Both the position numbers and the translations under genes were made by a program. From assembly GCA_015487405.1 (NCBI GenBank), contig WFPV01000069.1:1-10150 (forward strand): a stretch of 10,150 bases of DNA. Reading direction: 5' to 3'. Below the pieces are notes generated by a model. It made no database searches and was not told the DNA's origin. It worked only from the letters and a program-made list of their open reading frames with translations. This document shows, piece after piece, positions 1 through 5,556 of the stretch. This DNA is from Aquifex sp. (GTDB lineage Bacteria > Aquificota > Aquificia > Aquificales > Aquificaceae). Every line of letters starts with the position of its first letter. The first letter of the stretch is position 1.

Positions 1-2
1 CC

Positions 3-473
3 ACGGACCCGGGGTTTGAGAGGGATATCTGGAGCTGGACAAAACAGAGCGGGAACATCCTCATAAAAATAGAGAAGAGAGACGGAAAGACCGTCGCCTA
101 CATAAGGAAGGCTTCCGAGGCTCACGAGCCAACCCTCTGGCATTGGATAAAGTTTCACTCCTTGGGAGTCAAGCTTCACTTGAGACAGCTCTGTATACAG
201 CTGAATCCTTTTATAAAGAAGCCCGACCACTTTATAACCTTCACCGCAATTTCTGAAGGGACGAGGGCTGAAAAGGAGCTAAAGAAAGAGGAAACGAAGG
301 ACGTTGTCCTCATTCCCATTCCCGACGAGATAGACCCAAGGTGCGGAGTGGTGCTGGCGGTATGCGGTGAAAAGAGAGCTAAGGAGATTTACGAAAAATT
401 GAAGGAGAAGGACATAGCGGTTGAAGCGATTTATAAAAAGGAAGGGAAGGAGTATAAAAGGGTCTTCCCTTAA
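3..473 (+). CDS. TusA-like/DUF3343-like sulfur-carrier fusion protein (5' end outside window)
   Basis: The reading frame is open from base 3 and runs 156 residues to TAA, so the start and N-terminal part are missing. The first residues (TDPGFERDIWSWTKQSGN, then DGKTVAYIRK) match the C-terminal half of TusA/SirA-type sulfur carriers, which usually read DPG..RDI..W....G..L....... Their catalytic Cys-Pro lies further upstream, off the window. A linker of about 35 residues follows, then a second domain (HFITFTAISEG.RAEKELK, LIPIPDEIDPRCGVVLAV) that resembles DUF3343, a family predicted to carry sulfur or selenium. The CG of PRCGVV is its conserved site. A role in persulfide relay is inferred from the two domains together; neither partner nor pathway is visible here. 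The stop codon overlaps the stop of the convergent polX by 3 bases. A single start inside the window (ATG at 162) would cut through the linker and is unlikely. Confidence 0.7.
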   Translation, partial: TDPGFERDIWSWTKQSGNILIKIEKRDGKTVAYIRKASEAHEPTLWHWIKFHSLGVKLHLRQLCIQLNPFIKKPDHFITFTAISEGTRAEKELKKEETKDVVLIPIPDEIDPRCGVVLAVCGEKRAKEIYEKLKEKDIAVEAIYKKEGKEYKRVFP

Positions 474-2212
474 GCCTTTGCGAACTTCCTCCTCTTAGCC
501 ATCACGAACTCTCTTAGTTTTTCAAGCTTAAAGGTGTTTATTACCTTGTCGGGTGTTGCCCATCCGCGTCTTGCGAGTCCAACGCCTATGTGGAGGAGGT
601 GGAGCTGTCTCGCCGAGTGGGCGTCGGTGACTATTCCTATATAGACTCCCGCCTCCATGCATTTACGGACGTTTTCGGGGGATAAATCCATCCTTTGGGT
701 GTTTAGCTCTAATGCTGTTCCCGTCTCCTTTGCTACCTCTATGAGTTTGTTTATATCTACGGGGTAGCCCTCGCGATATCCGTATTGCTTGCCAGTGGGG
801 TGTCCAATCATGTTGACGTAGGGGTTTTCCATGGCTTTTATTATCCTTTCGGTGTTGTCCTGCTCAAACCTTGAGTGAACCGAAGCTACCACAAAGTCAA
901 ACTGTTCTAAAATTTCGTCCGGGAGGTCCAAGGAGCCGTTGGGAAGGATGTCAACTTCGGCACCTTTCAGAATGTAAAAGCCTTTAGGGTTGTAAATCTT
1001 GTTCAATCTCTCTATTTCCTTCCACTGTTGTTTATACCTCTCCGGGGTGAGACCGTTCGCTACTCGGGCACTCTGGGAATGGTCCCCTATAACGATATAC
1101 TGGTATCCGAGCTTGTAGGCGGTTTCCACCATCTCTTCCAAAGAGTTCACTCCGTCACTCCAGGTGGTGTGCATGTGGAGTTCTCCCTTTATGTCCTTGA
1201 GCTCAACGAGTCTCGGGAGTTTATGCTCCAAAGCGAGCTCTATCTCTCCCCAGTCTTCCCTTATCTCAGGCGGTATCCACTGCATACCGAGTAAGTTATA
1301 GACCTCTTCCTCCGTTCTTCCCCCGAGTCTCTCCTCTGTATCAGCTTTGAAAACACCGTATTCGTTTACTTTCAGCCCTTTCTCTTTTGCTATATCCCTT
1401 ATCCTTATGTTGTGCTGTTTTGAGCCGGTGAAGTATTGGAGTGCCGCTCCCCAGCTTTCGGGCTCTACCGTTCTGAGGTCTACCTGCCTGCCAGACTTCA
1501 GTATCACACTTGACTTTGTCTCACCTTTGGCGAGAACTTCCGTTATCTCGGGATACTTCACGAAGTGCTCGTGAATCTCCTTCCAGTGCTCCTTATTTGC
1601 AGAGACAAGAATATCAATATCTCCTATGGTTTCCTTCATTCTCCTTATGCTTCCCGCAACGGAGATATTATCTATTACCTTTAAGCGTTTCATATACTCC
1701 ACTACATCCTGAGCCATGGGGTATGCTTCAACGAGAGCTATACGCTCCTTGCTCTTTTCCCATATCTCTAAGCCTTTGAGTATCTTCATAGCCTTTAAAG
1801 GTCCAAATCCCCTAACCTTGTTGAACCTTCCCTTCTTAAGAGCTTCTATGAACTCTTGTTTCGTTTTTATCCCGAGCTGTTCGTAGGCTATCTTTAGTGT
1901 CTTTGGTCCCACTCCGGGAACGTCAAGGAGCTCCAAGAGGTCTTCGGGAACCATTCTCCTTAGCTCTTCGTATTTTTTTATAGTTCCCGTCTTTAGGTAT
2001 TCCTCTATCTTGAGAAGTGTGCTCTCCCCTATTCCGGACATGTGGTGAAGCTTTCTCGTATAGAATGCAGTTTCTACATCCTCAGGGAGTTCTTCTATGA
2101 GTGTTGCGACTCTGCGGTATGTTCTTATCCTGAAAGGGTTTTCTCCTAAGAACTCTAAGATGTCCGCCATCCTTTCAAAGATTTTTGCGAGCTCTTTGTT
2201 CTTTTTGAGCAT
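470..2212 (-). CDS. polX: DNA polymerase/3'-5' exonuclease PolX (family X with PHP domain)
   Basis: This is a 580-residue protein, the usual length for bacterial PolX, a gap-filling repair polymerase fused to a metal-dependent nuclease. Residues 1-150 hold helix-hairpin-helix DNA-binding elements (MSGIGEST about 58-65, DVPGVGPKT about 97-105, VRGFGPLKA about 133-141). The Pol beta palm spans about 160-310, with GSIRR at 187-191 and catalytic Asp198 and Asp200 (GDIDILV). The third metal ligand is Asp245 (QVDLRTV), and the YFTGSKQHNIRIR block starts at 260. The PHP domain covers about 340-570, with candidate metal ligands His345, His347, Asp353, His378, Glu419, His445, His471, Asp530 and His532, all at family motifs. 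Both activities therefore look intact. It is the last gene of a minus-strand group after murI and a small coiled-coil gene. No Shine-Dalgarno sequence is visible before the ATG, which sits right after a 9-bp inverted repeat. Confidence 0.95.
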   Translation of the reverse strand: MLKKNKELAKIFERMADILEFLGENPFRIRTYRRVATLIEELPEDVETAFYTRKLHHMSGIGESTLLKIEEYLKTGTIKKYEELRRMVPEDLLELLDVPGVGPKTLKIAYEQLGIKTKQEFIEALKKGRFNKVRGFGPLKAMKILKGLEIWEKSKERIALVEAYPMAQDVVEYMKRLKVIDNISVAGSIRRMKETIGDIDILVSANKEHWKEIHEHFVKYPEITEVLAKGETKSSVILKSGRQVDLRTVEPESWGAALQYFTGSKQHNIRIRDIAKEKGLKVNEYGVFKADTEERLGGRTEEEVYNLLGMQWIPPEIREDWGEIELALEHKLPRLVELKDIKGELHMHTTWSDGVNSLEEMVETAYKLGYQYIVIGDHSQSARVANGLTPERYKQQWKEIERLNKIYNPKGFYILKGAEVDILPNGSLDLPDEILEQFDFVVASVHSRFEQDNTERIIKAMENPYVNMIGHPTGKQYGYREGYPVDINKLIEVAKETGTALELNTQRMDLSPENVRKCMEAGVYIGIVTDAHSARQLHLLHIGVGLARRGWATPDKVINTFKLEKLREFVMAKRRKFAKA

Positions 2213-2213
2213 A

Positions 2214-2235
2214 CTTTTAAGATAGTTCTTAAAAG
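2214..2235. repeat. 9-bp perfect inverted repeat upstream of polX start
   Basis: CTTTTAAGA at 2214-2222 and TCTTAAAAG at 2227-2235 are perfect reverse complements separated by TAGT. The repeat lies 1 base upstream of the polX ATG on the minus strand, in the 48-base gap after the coiled-coil gene. It could be a weak AU-rich hairpin that masks the polX start or separates its expression from the upstream gene, or an operator. The stem has little G+C and no T-run follows it, so a standard terminator is unlikely. Confidence 0.45.
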
Positions 2236-2260
2236 CTTGGGGTAAATATCGGGACTCAGA

Positions 2261-2530
2261 TTACCTTAGTAAACCTAACATTTGGAATAGAAATTTCAGG
2301 GCGTTCTGATTTAGGAAGATTACGAGAAAAGCAAGTATAAGGAATAGGATTGTGAACTTTTTATCAAGTTTATATAAAGCAATGTATAGAGTTTTCATTT
2401 CTTCATCCATTTTATCAAGTCGTTCTTCTATCCTATCCAACCGCGCCTCTATCCTATCCAGTCTTTTACTCAGTCCTTCAACCTTTTCCTCAAGTCTGGC
2501 TATTTTTTCCTCTTCCTTTATATCTGCCAT
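2261..2530 (-). CDS. Small coiled-coil protein with C-terminal membrane segment
   Basis: This 89-residue protein of unknown function has two clear parts. Residues 3-55 are very rich in Glu, Arg, Lys and Leu and carry a 7-residue repeat (LDRIEAR, LDRIEER, LDKMDEE), a typical parallel coiled coil. Residues about 59-75 (FTILFLILAFLVIFL) form one hydrophobic helix, followed by a short amphipathic tail. The order predicts a tail-anchored or single-pass membrane protein that forms oligomers through its cytoplasmic coil. It starts 14 bases after the murI stop and ends 48 bases before polX, so it is probably cotranscribed with both. It may be a scaffold or an anchor, but nothing in the sequence fixes a function. 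No good ribosome binding site is seen; translation may be coupled to murI. Confidence 0.7.
   Translation of the reverse strand: MADIKEEEKIARLEEKVEGLSKRLDRIEARLDRIEERLDKMDEEMKTLYIALYKLDKKFTILFLILAFLVIFLNQNALKFLFQMLGLLR
2427..2460 (-). repeat. 13-bp direct repeat within coiled-coil gene
   Basis: The 13-mer TCTATCCTATCCA (plus-strand reading) occurs at 2427-2439 and again at 2448-2460, exactly 21 bases (7 codons) apart. It encodes successive LDRIE heptads. The identity at DNA level suggests recent heptad duplication, a way for the coil to change length. Confidence 0.6.
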
Positions 2531-2544
2531 TGGTAAATAATCTA

Positions 2545-3309
2545 TTAATAAATCTCCACTTCCGCCAGCTTGGGAGTTATTTTTTTTCCAAGTATTAGCT
2601 CTATAAGGAAATCAAGATTTTGGTAAAGGTCCGTAAAAAATAGCTCAGTTTTCCCCTCTCCTTCGTTCTTAATAAAATCTTTCAAACTCCTTGAGACCGC
2701 TTCCGAGCTGTCAACGACTTCAACACTTCCTAAAAACTCTTGTATTACGGGTTTTAAAAGCGGGTAGTGGGTGCATCCCAAAATCAGGGTATCTATTCCG
2801 GAATCTTTGAATTCGGATAGATAGTGTTCAACTATTTTCTTTGCTATCTCCCCGTTCAGTATTCCTTCTTCAACAAGGGGAACGAAAAGCGGACACGCCT
2901 TAGCCACTACCTCGTTTCCGAAAAACTTTAAGAGCTTTTGGTAAGCTTCGCTTTTAATGGTTGCGGGTGTGCCTATCACTCCCACCTTCCGGTTTTTCGT
3001 TTTCTTTACCGCCTCCTCAACTCCCGGCTCAATGACACCGAAAACGGGAAACTCAAACCTACTTCTCAGGACTTCCAACGCGTAAGAGCTTGCGGTGTTG
3101 CAGGCAACCACAAGGAGCTCCACTCCCTTTTCCCTTAAAAACTCCGCACACTCTAAGGAATACCTTATTACCGTATCCTTCGATTTTGTTCCATAGGGGA
3201 CTCTTGCGGTGTCGCCGAGGTATACGATGTCTACATTGGGGTAGTGTTTGCGAATAGCCTTTAGGACGGTTAGCCCTCCGACTCCGCTATCAAAAATACC
3301 TATTTTCAT
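2545..3309 (-). CDS. murI: Glutamate racemase
   Basis: This 254-residue enzyme interconverts L- and D-glutamate, supplying D-Glu for peptidoglycan in the cytoplasm. It has all MurI landmarks: the N-terminal FDSGVGGLTVL with Asp7 and Ser8, YLGDTARVPYG at about 30-40, the first catalytic cysteine in VVACNTAS (Cys70), and the second in LGCTHYPLL (Cys179, with His181). VIEPG and VIGTPATI fill the expected positions between them. Length and motifs closely resemble the Aquifex racemase as I remember it. It is first in the minus-strand group murI, coiled-coil gene, polX. No Shine-Dalgarno is seen; the upstream region is AT-rich with a strong hairpin 17 bases before the ATG. Confidence 0.97.
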   Translation of the reverse strand: MKIGIFDSGVGGLTVLKAIRKHYPNVDIVYLGDTARVPYGTKSKDTVIRYSLECAEFLREKGVELLVVACNTASSYALEVLRSRFEFPVFGVIEPGVEEAVKKTKNRKVGVIGTPATIKSEAYQKLLKFFGNEVVAKACPLFVPLVEEGILNGEIAKKIVEHYLSEFKDSGIDTLILGCTHYPLLKPVIQEFLGSVEVVDSSEAVSRSLKDFIKNEGEGKTELFFTDLYQNLDFLIELILGKKITPKLAEVEIY

Positions 3310-3325
3310 TTAAGAAAAATATTTT

Positions 3326-3348
3326 AAAGACCGCCTTGGGCGGTCTTT
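3326..3348. terminator. Strong 10-bp hairpin upstream of murI
   Basis: AAAGACCGCC (3326-3335) pairs perfectly with GGCGGTCTTT (3339-3348) around a TTG loop. On the minus strand the stem is followed by AAAATATTTTTC, which is T-rich but interrupted. On the plus strand there is no T-run. It may end a minus-strand transcript entering murI, act in the murI leader, or be a dispersed hairpin repeat: a related core occurs at 4168-4183. Confidence 0.5.
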
Positions 3349-3662
3349 AGAAGAATTAAGGACCTATATGCCTTATGAAAGCGGAAATCTTCTCGAAGAG
3401 AGAAAAGTCAAAAATAAAAAGGAAACAATACTCATCTCCTTAAAGATAAGAACCTGCCCTGTTACAGCTTTTAGAACTTTGGTAGGTATGATCCCCATAG
3501 ATAGTAGCAGGACTCCCAGACTAGAAAGGTTCACACTTCCTGCAGTCATAGCCGTAGGTGGACTCATATTTGGAACTTTCAAAACCTTTTTTTTTCGTTC
3601 CTGTTTTCGTTTCCTTGATATAGGACATAAAATCTTTTCTAAGGGAAAGTTTTAAATAATAA
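3349..3662. other. Intergenic stretch between murI and sodN with a doubtful 95-codon ORF
   Basis: About 310 bases separate the murI hairpin from the sodN ribosome binding site. A plus-strand frame at 3368-3655 could encode 95 residues, and an AAGGA lies 5 bases before its ATG. The translation (for example IDSSRTPRLERFTLPAVIAVGG) matches no family I recognise. Opposite-strand frames at 3373-3582 and 3521-3724 are equally open, so coding is not favoured. It could be decayed sequence, perhaps the tail of an old mobile element, or an unknown small protein. The last 60 bases are AT-rich and probably hold the sodN promoter, but no convincing pair of -35 and -10 boxes is found. Confidence 0.3.
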
Positions 3663-3672
3663 GGGGAGGTGA
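3663..3672 (+). promoter_or_regulatory. Shine-Dalgarno fixing the sodN start
   Basis: GGGGAGGTGA is an almost ideal anti-16S match ending 5 bases before the ATG at 3678. An upstream in-frame GTG (3669) lies inside this box, so it cannot use it. The ATG is therefore the better start. This is one of few strong ribosome binding sites in the window. Confidence 0.75.
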
Positions 3673-3677
3673 GAAGG

Positions 3678-4151
3678 ATGAAGAAGATAGTTGGTATGAT
3701 AGCATTAAGCTTTTTGGCATACACCCTTCCTGCAAAAGCCCACTGTGAAATCCCTTGCGGAATCTACGACGACAAACTCAGGATAAAGCTCCTCTACGAA
3801 CACACCAAAACGATGGAGAAGTCTATAAAGAAAATTAAAGAGCTAAGTTCAAAAGAAGACCCGCTTTCTAAGAACCAGCTCGTTAGATGGATTATGAACA
3901 AGGAAGAACACGCCAAGAAGTTCCAATACATAGTCTGGCAGTATTTCCTGACCCAGAGAGTCAAGCCCGTGGACCCATCCGATAAAGAGAAATACGAGCT
4001 ATATCTCAAAAAGCTTGAAGTTCTTCACCAGTTATCCTATTACGCTATGAAGGTAAAGCAGGATGTTGACGAGAAGTATATCCAGAAACTTCGCGAGCTC
4101 ATAAAGAAGTTTGAGGAGTTATACTGGAAAGAGCACGGACATAAACATTAA
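3678..4151 (+). CDS. sodN: Nickel superoxide dismutase, exported (signal peptide ends at the Ni-hook)
   Basis: This 157-residue precursor matches Ni-SOD, which converts superoxide to oxygen and hydrogen peroxide. Residues 1-21 form a short Sec-type signal peptide: MKK, a hydrophobic core IVGMIALSFLAY, then a TLPAKA cleavage site. Cutting after Ala-Lys-Ala leaves HCEIPCGIYDD as the mature N-terminus. This is the Ni-hook HCxxPCGxYD, with His1, Cys2 and Cys6 as nickel ligands. The remaining 125 residues are charged helices, as in the four-helix Ni-SOD fold, and include the family-like blocks WIMNKEEHAKK, VWQYFLTQRVKP and a closing FEELYWKEH. The mature form (136 residues) is slightly longer than the roughly 117 of the Streptomyces enzyme. 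Streptomyces-type Glu17 is not at the same index (Leu here), so the second-sphere contacts may differ. The tail EHGHKH could bind metal. No SodX-type protease gene is adjacent. A signal peptide with no twin-arginine consensus implies Sec export. Confidence 0.92.
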   Translation: MKKIVGMIALSFLAYTLPAKAHCEIPCGIYDDKLRIKLLYEHTKTMEKSIKKIKELSSKEDPLSKNQLVRWIMNKEEHAKKFQYIVWQYFLTQRVKPVDPSDKEKYELYLKKLEVLHQLSYYAMKVKQDVDEKYIQKLRELIKKFEELYWKEHGHKH

Positions 4152-4163
4152 GTGTATTTATTC

Positions 4164-4200
4164 TTAGGACCGCCTTCGGTGGTATCTTAAAATCTTTTTT
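4164..4200 (+). terminator. Rho-independent terminator after sodN
   Basis: ACCGCC (4169-4174) pairs with GGTGGT (4178-4183) over a TTC loop, with one G-T wobble. Weaker pairing of flanking TTA and TAA bases is possible, and a T-run at 4195-4200 closes the element. It lies 17 bases after the sodN stop. The T-run touches the tsaB ATG, so the terminator also forms the entire space before the next gene. Confidence 0.6.
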
Positions 4201-4791
4201 ATGAAAATTTTATCTTTAGATACTTCCTTCTCCTTTCTGAATTTCTCCATAATAGAGGATGGAAAGCTCACCCTTCTTCACTACATAGATAACAACAAAA
4301 AAACCTTAGAAAGCCTACCGAAGGTATTTAAAGGACTCTGCATACATCCTGAAGAGTTTGACGCTTTTGCCGTATCGGTGGGAGTCGGTTACCTCACATC
4401 CCTTCGGATAGGTGTCACCTTTATGAAAACATGGGCTTACACCCTAAGGAAGCCTATAGTATCTTTCCAAAACTTAGAACTCCTTGCGGAAAACACTCCC
4501 ATTCCTTACCCGAGGATTCCTTATCTGAAAGTAAGCAATAACGTCTTTTACCAGGTTTTTACGAAGGAAGGTAAGTCCGAAGTTAAACTTTATAAAGGCG
4601 AGGAATTGAAAGGCTACGGAGTATCCTTAAAAATCTTTGAGGGGGTAAATCTCGGAAGTGAGCAGTTTTTCCACGAACTCTTTCCCTTCTCCGCCTACGG
4701 CGGTTTGAAAGCGTATAGGTTTTTACAAGAAAACCCGGAAGGGGAAAACGTCTTTCAGATAGAACCCTTATACGTCAAGCCCCCTGTTTGA
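4201..4791 (+). CDS. tsaB: tRNA threonylcarbamoyladenosine biosynthesis protein TsaB
   Basis: This 196-residue protein belongs to the ASKHA-fold TsaB/YeaZ family. It binds TsaD and TsaE as a scaffold for t6A37 formation on tRNAs reading ANN codons. The N-terminus ILSLDTS (residues 3-9) is the family signature. The block VSVGVGYLTSLRIGVTFMK at 58-76 is a relaxed form of VGPGSFTGLRIG. The block KPIVSFQNLELLA follows at 84-96, and the end PLYVKPPV matches the usual P.YLR-type tail. The loosened glycine loop fits a non-catalytic scaffold. No TsaD or TsaE gene is in the window. The ATG directly follows the sodN terminator T-run and has no Shine-Dalgarno, suggesting a leaderless or read-through transcript. 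Its 3' end overlaps the convergent PIN gene by 17 bases. Confidence 0.88.
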   Translation: MKILSLDTSFSFLNFSIIEDGKLTLLHYIDNNKKTLESLPKVFKGLCIHPEEFDAFAVSVGVGYLTSLRIGVTFMKTWAYTLRKPIVSFQNLELLAENTPIPYPRIPYLKVSNNVFYQVFTKEGKSEVKLYKGEELKGYGVSLKIFEGVNLGSEQFFHELFPFSAYGGLKAYRFLQENPEGENVFQIEPLYVKPPV

Positions 4792-5191
4792 GCTCATAGG
4801 GATTGAGAATCTTAAAACCTAACCTCTTCATTCTTCTATTAAAAGTTATGAACTCTTTTATTCCCATCTTTTTTGCTTTAACAGTCTTGAGGCAGTCTAA
4901 AAACGTTCCATTCCTATCACCGTAAAGCTTTAGGGCTTCTTTTATGAAATGTTTCAGTTCAACGTTGAAGACCTCATCGTTTAAAATGGTTTCCACAACT
5001 TCTACAATATCTTCCCTCTCCCACTGATAACCGTATTCTAAGAAGTAAACCAGTTCAATTATCACTTCTTCAGGAACGAAAACCTTCTCTCCCTTTTGAG
5101 AAAGCTCCTCAAGAAAGCTTTGAATTGTTTCTACCTTTTTATCTTCTCCAGAAAGAAAATCTAAGAGGACAACGGTATCAATAACTTTCAT
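4775..5191 (-). CDS. PIN-domain protein, VapC-like putative ribonuclease
   Basis: This 138-residue protein has the PIN-domain layout of VapC toxins, small Mg-dependent RNases. Asp5 sits in the first strand (MKVIDTVVLLDFL), Glu46 (or Glu42) in EEVIIELVYFL, and Asp99 in GTFLDCLKTVKAKKMG. The last block reads EFITFNRRMKRLG, where most family members have TFD, so the fourth acidic residue is Asn118. That may weaken metal binding. The gene starts inside the stop codon of an upstream minus-strand frame (ATGA overlap), the arrangement seen in vapBC-type operons, and has no Shine-Dalgarno of its own. The upstream partner appears truncated. Its 3' end overlaps tsaB tail to tail. The PIN assignment is firm; the toxin role is inferred. 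Confidence 0.8.
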   Translation of the reverse strand: MKVIDTVVLLDFLSGEDKKVETIQSFLEELSQKGEKVFVPEEVIIELVYFLEYGYQWEREDIVEVVETILNDEVFNVELKHFIKEALKLYGDRNGTFLDCLKTVKAKKMGIKEFITFNRRMKRLGFKILNPYELKQGA

Positions 5192-5277
5192 TGCTTTATT
5201 AAAGATTCTAATTTTTCACAAATATACTTCAACCGGGAGAATGCCAAGATAAGGAGGAGGGAGAATAGAGATATGGG
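5188..5277 (-). pseudogene. Possible truncated antitoxin, 3' end only
   Basis: On the minus strand an open frame of 29 codons ends with AFSRLKYICEKLESLIKQ and a TGA that overlaps the PIN ATG (ATGA). The helical, charged end and the overlap fit the C-terminus of an antitoxin cotranscribed with its toxin. Upstream the frame meets a TAG at 5278-5280 and no ATG is present. It abuts transposase-derived sequence, so the 5' part was probably lost. The region is short and this call is tentative. Confidence 0.35.
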
Positions 5278-5281
5278 CTAA

Positions 5282-5503
5282 TTGGGAATAGATGTAGATC
5301 CAGAAGCTTTTCGTCTCTGATGGCATTCACTTGCTAAGTTTCTAAGAAGTATCGGTAGAAATGTTGTAGATAGGTTTTTAAGGCATATAAAACATAGGAT
5401 GAAGAACTTTTACAGGCGTTTTTCTCACAATGCTAAATACGAGACTGTCTGGTCTTGGCTTGCTTCCTTCATTTTCATTAAATCCCTCTCCTCTAATGTC
5501 TAG
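5282..5503 (+). pseudogene. Remnant of a DDE-type transposase (C-terminal part)
   Basis: Reading from base 5282, the frame gives LGIDVDPEAFRL, a TGA at 5318-5320, then about 60 codons to TAG at 5501-5503. The second part contains RNVVDRFLRHIKHRMKNFYRR and a WSWLASFIF segment. This resembles the end of IS6-type and related DDE transposases, where R-N-x-V-E/D-R-F-x-x-x-K follows the last catalytic Glu, with Asp here in place of the usual Glu of VER. Another stop (TAA at 5279-5281) lies just upstream. The N-terminal domain, the catalytic DD pair and any terminal repeats are absent. The element is dead, and the IS family is a guess. Confidence 0.6.
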
Positions 5504-5535
5504 ATTTGGTGTTCTCCCCCTTCCCTCCTTAACCA

Positions 5536-5552
5536 CAATTGTAGGATAATTG
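5536..5552 (+). promoter_or_regulatory. Possible promoter -10 / short palindrome before hom
   Basis: CAATT (5536-5540) and AATTG (5548-5552) form a short inverted repeat. Inside it, GATAAT at 5545-5550 is one base off the -10 consensus and ends 6 bases before the hom ATG. If used, transcription would begin at or near the start codon. An alternative reading is AGGA (5543-5546) acting as a distant Shine-Dalgarno. No good -35 box is visible. Confidence 0.3.
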
Positions 5553-5556
5553 CCTT

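Noticed and set aside
1028..1779. Plus-strand frames opposite polX (1028-1294, 1347-1574, 1510-1779)
   Set aside because: They lie across the polymerase and PHP domains, which are clearly coding on the minus strand.
3669..3677. GTG at 3669 as the sodN start, adding three residues
   Set aside because: The GTG lies inside the Shine-Dalgarno box GGGGAGGTGA, which is correctly spaced for the ATG at 3678. The added RR does not form a twin-arginine motif, because no hydrophobic residues follow at the required positions.
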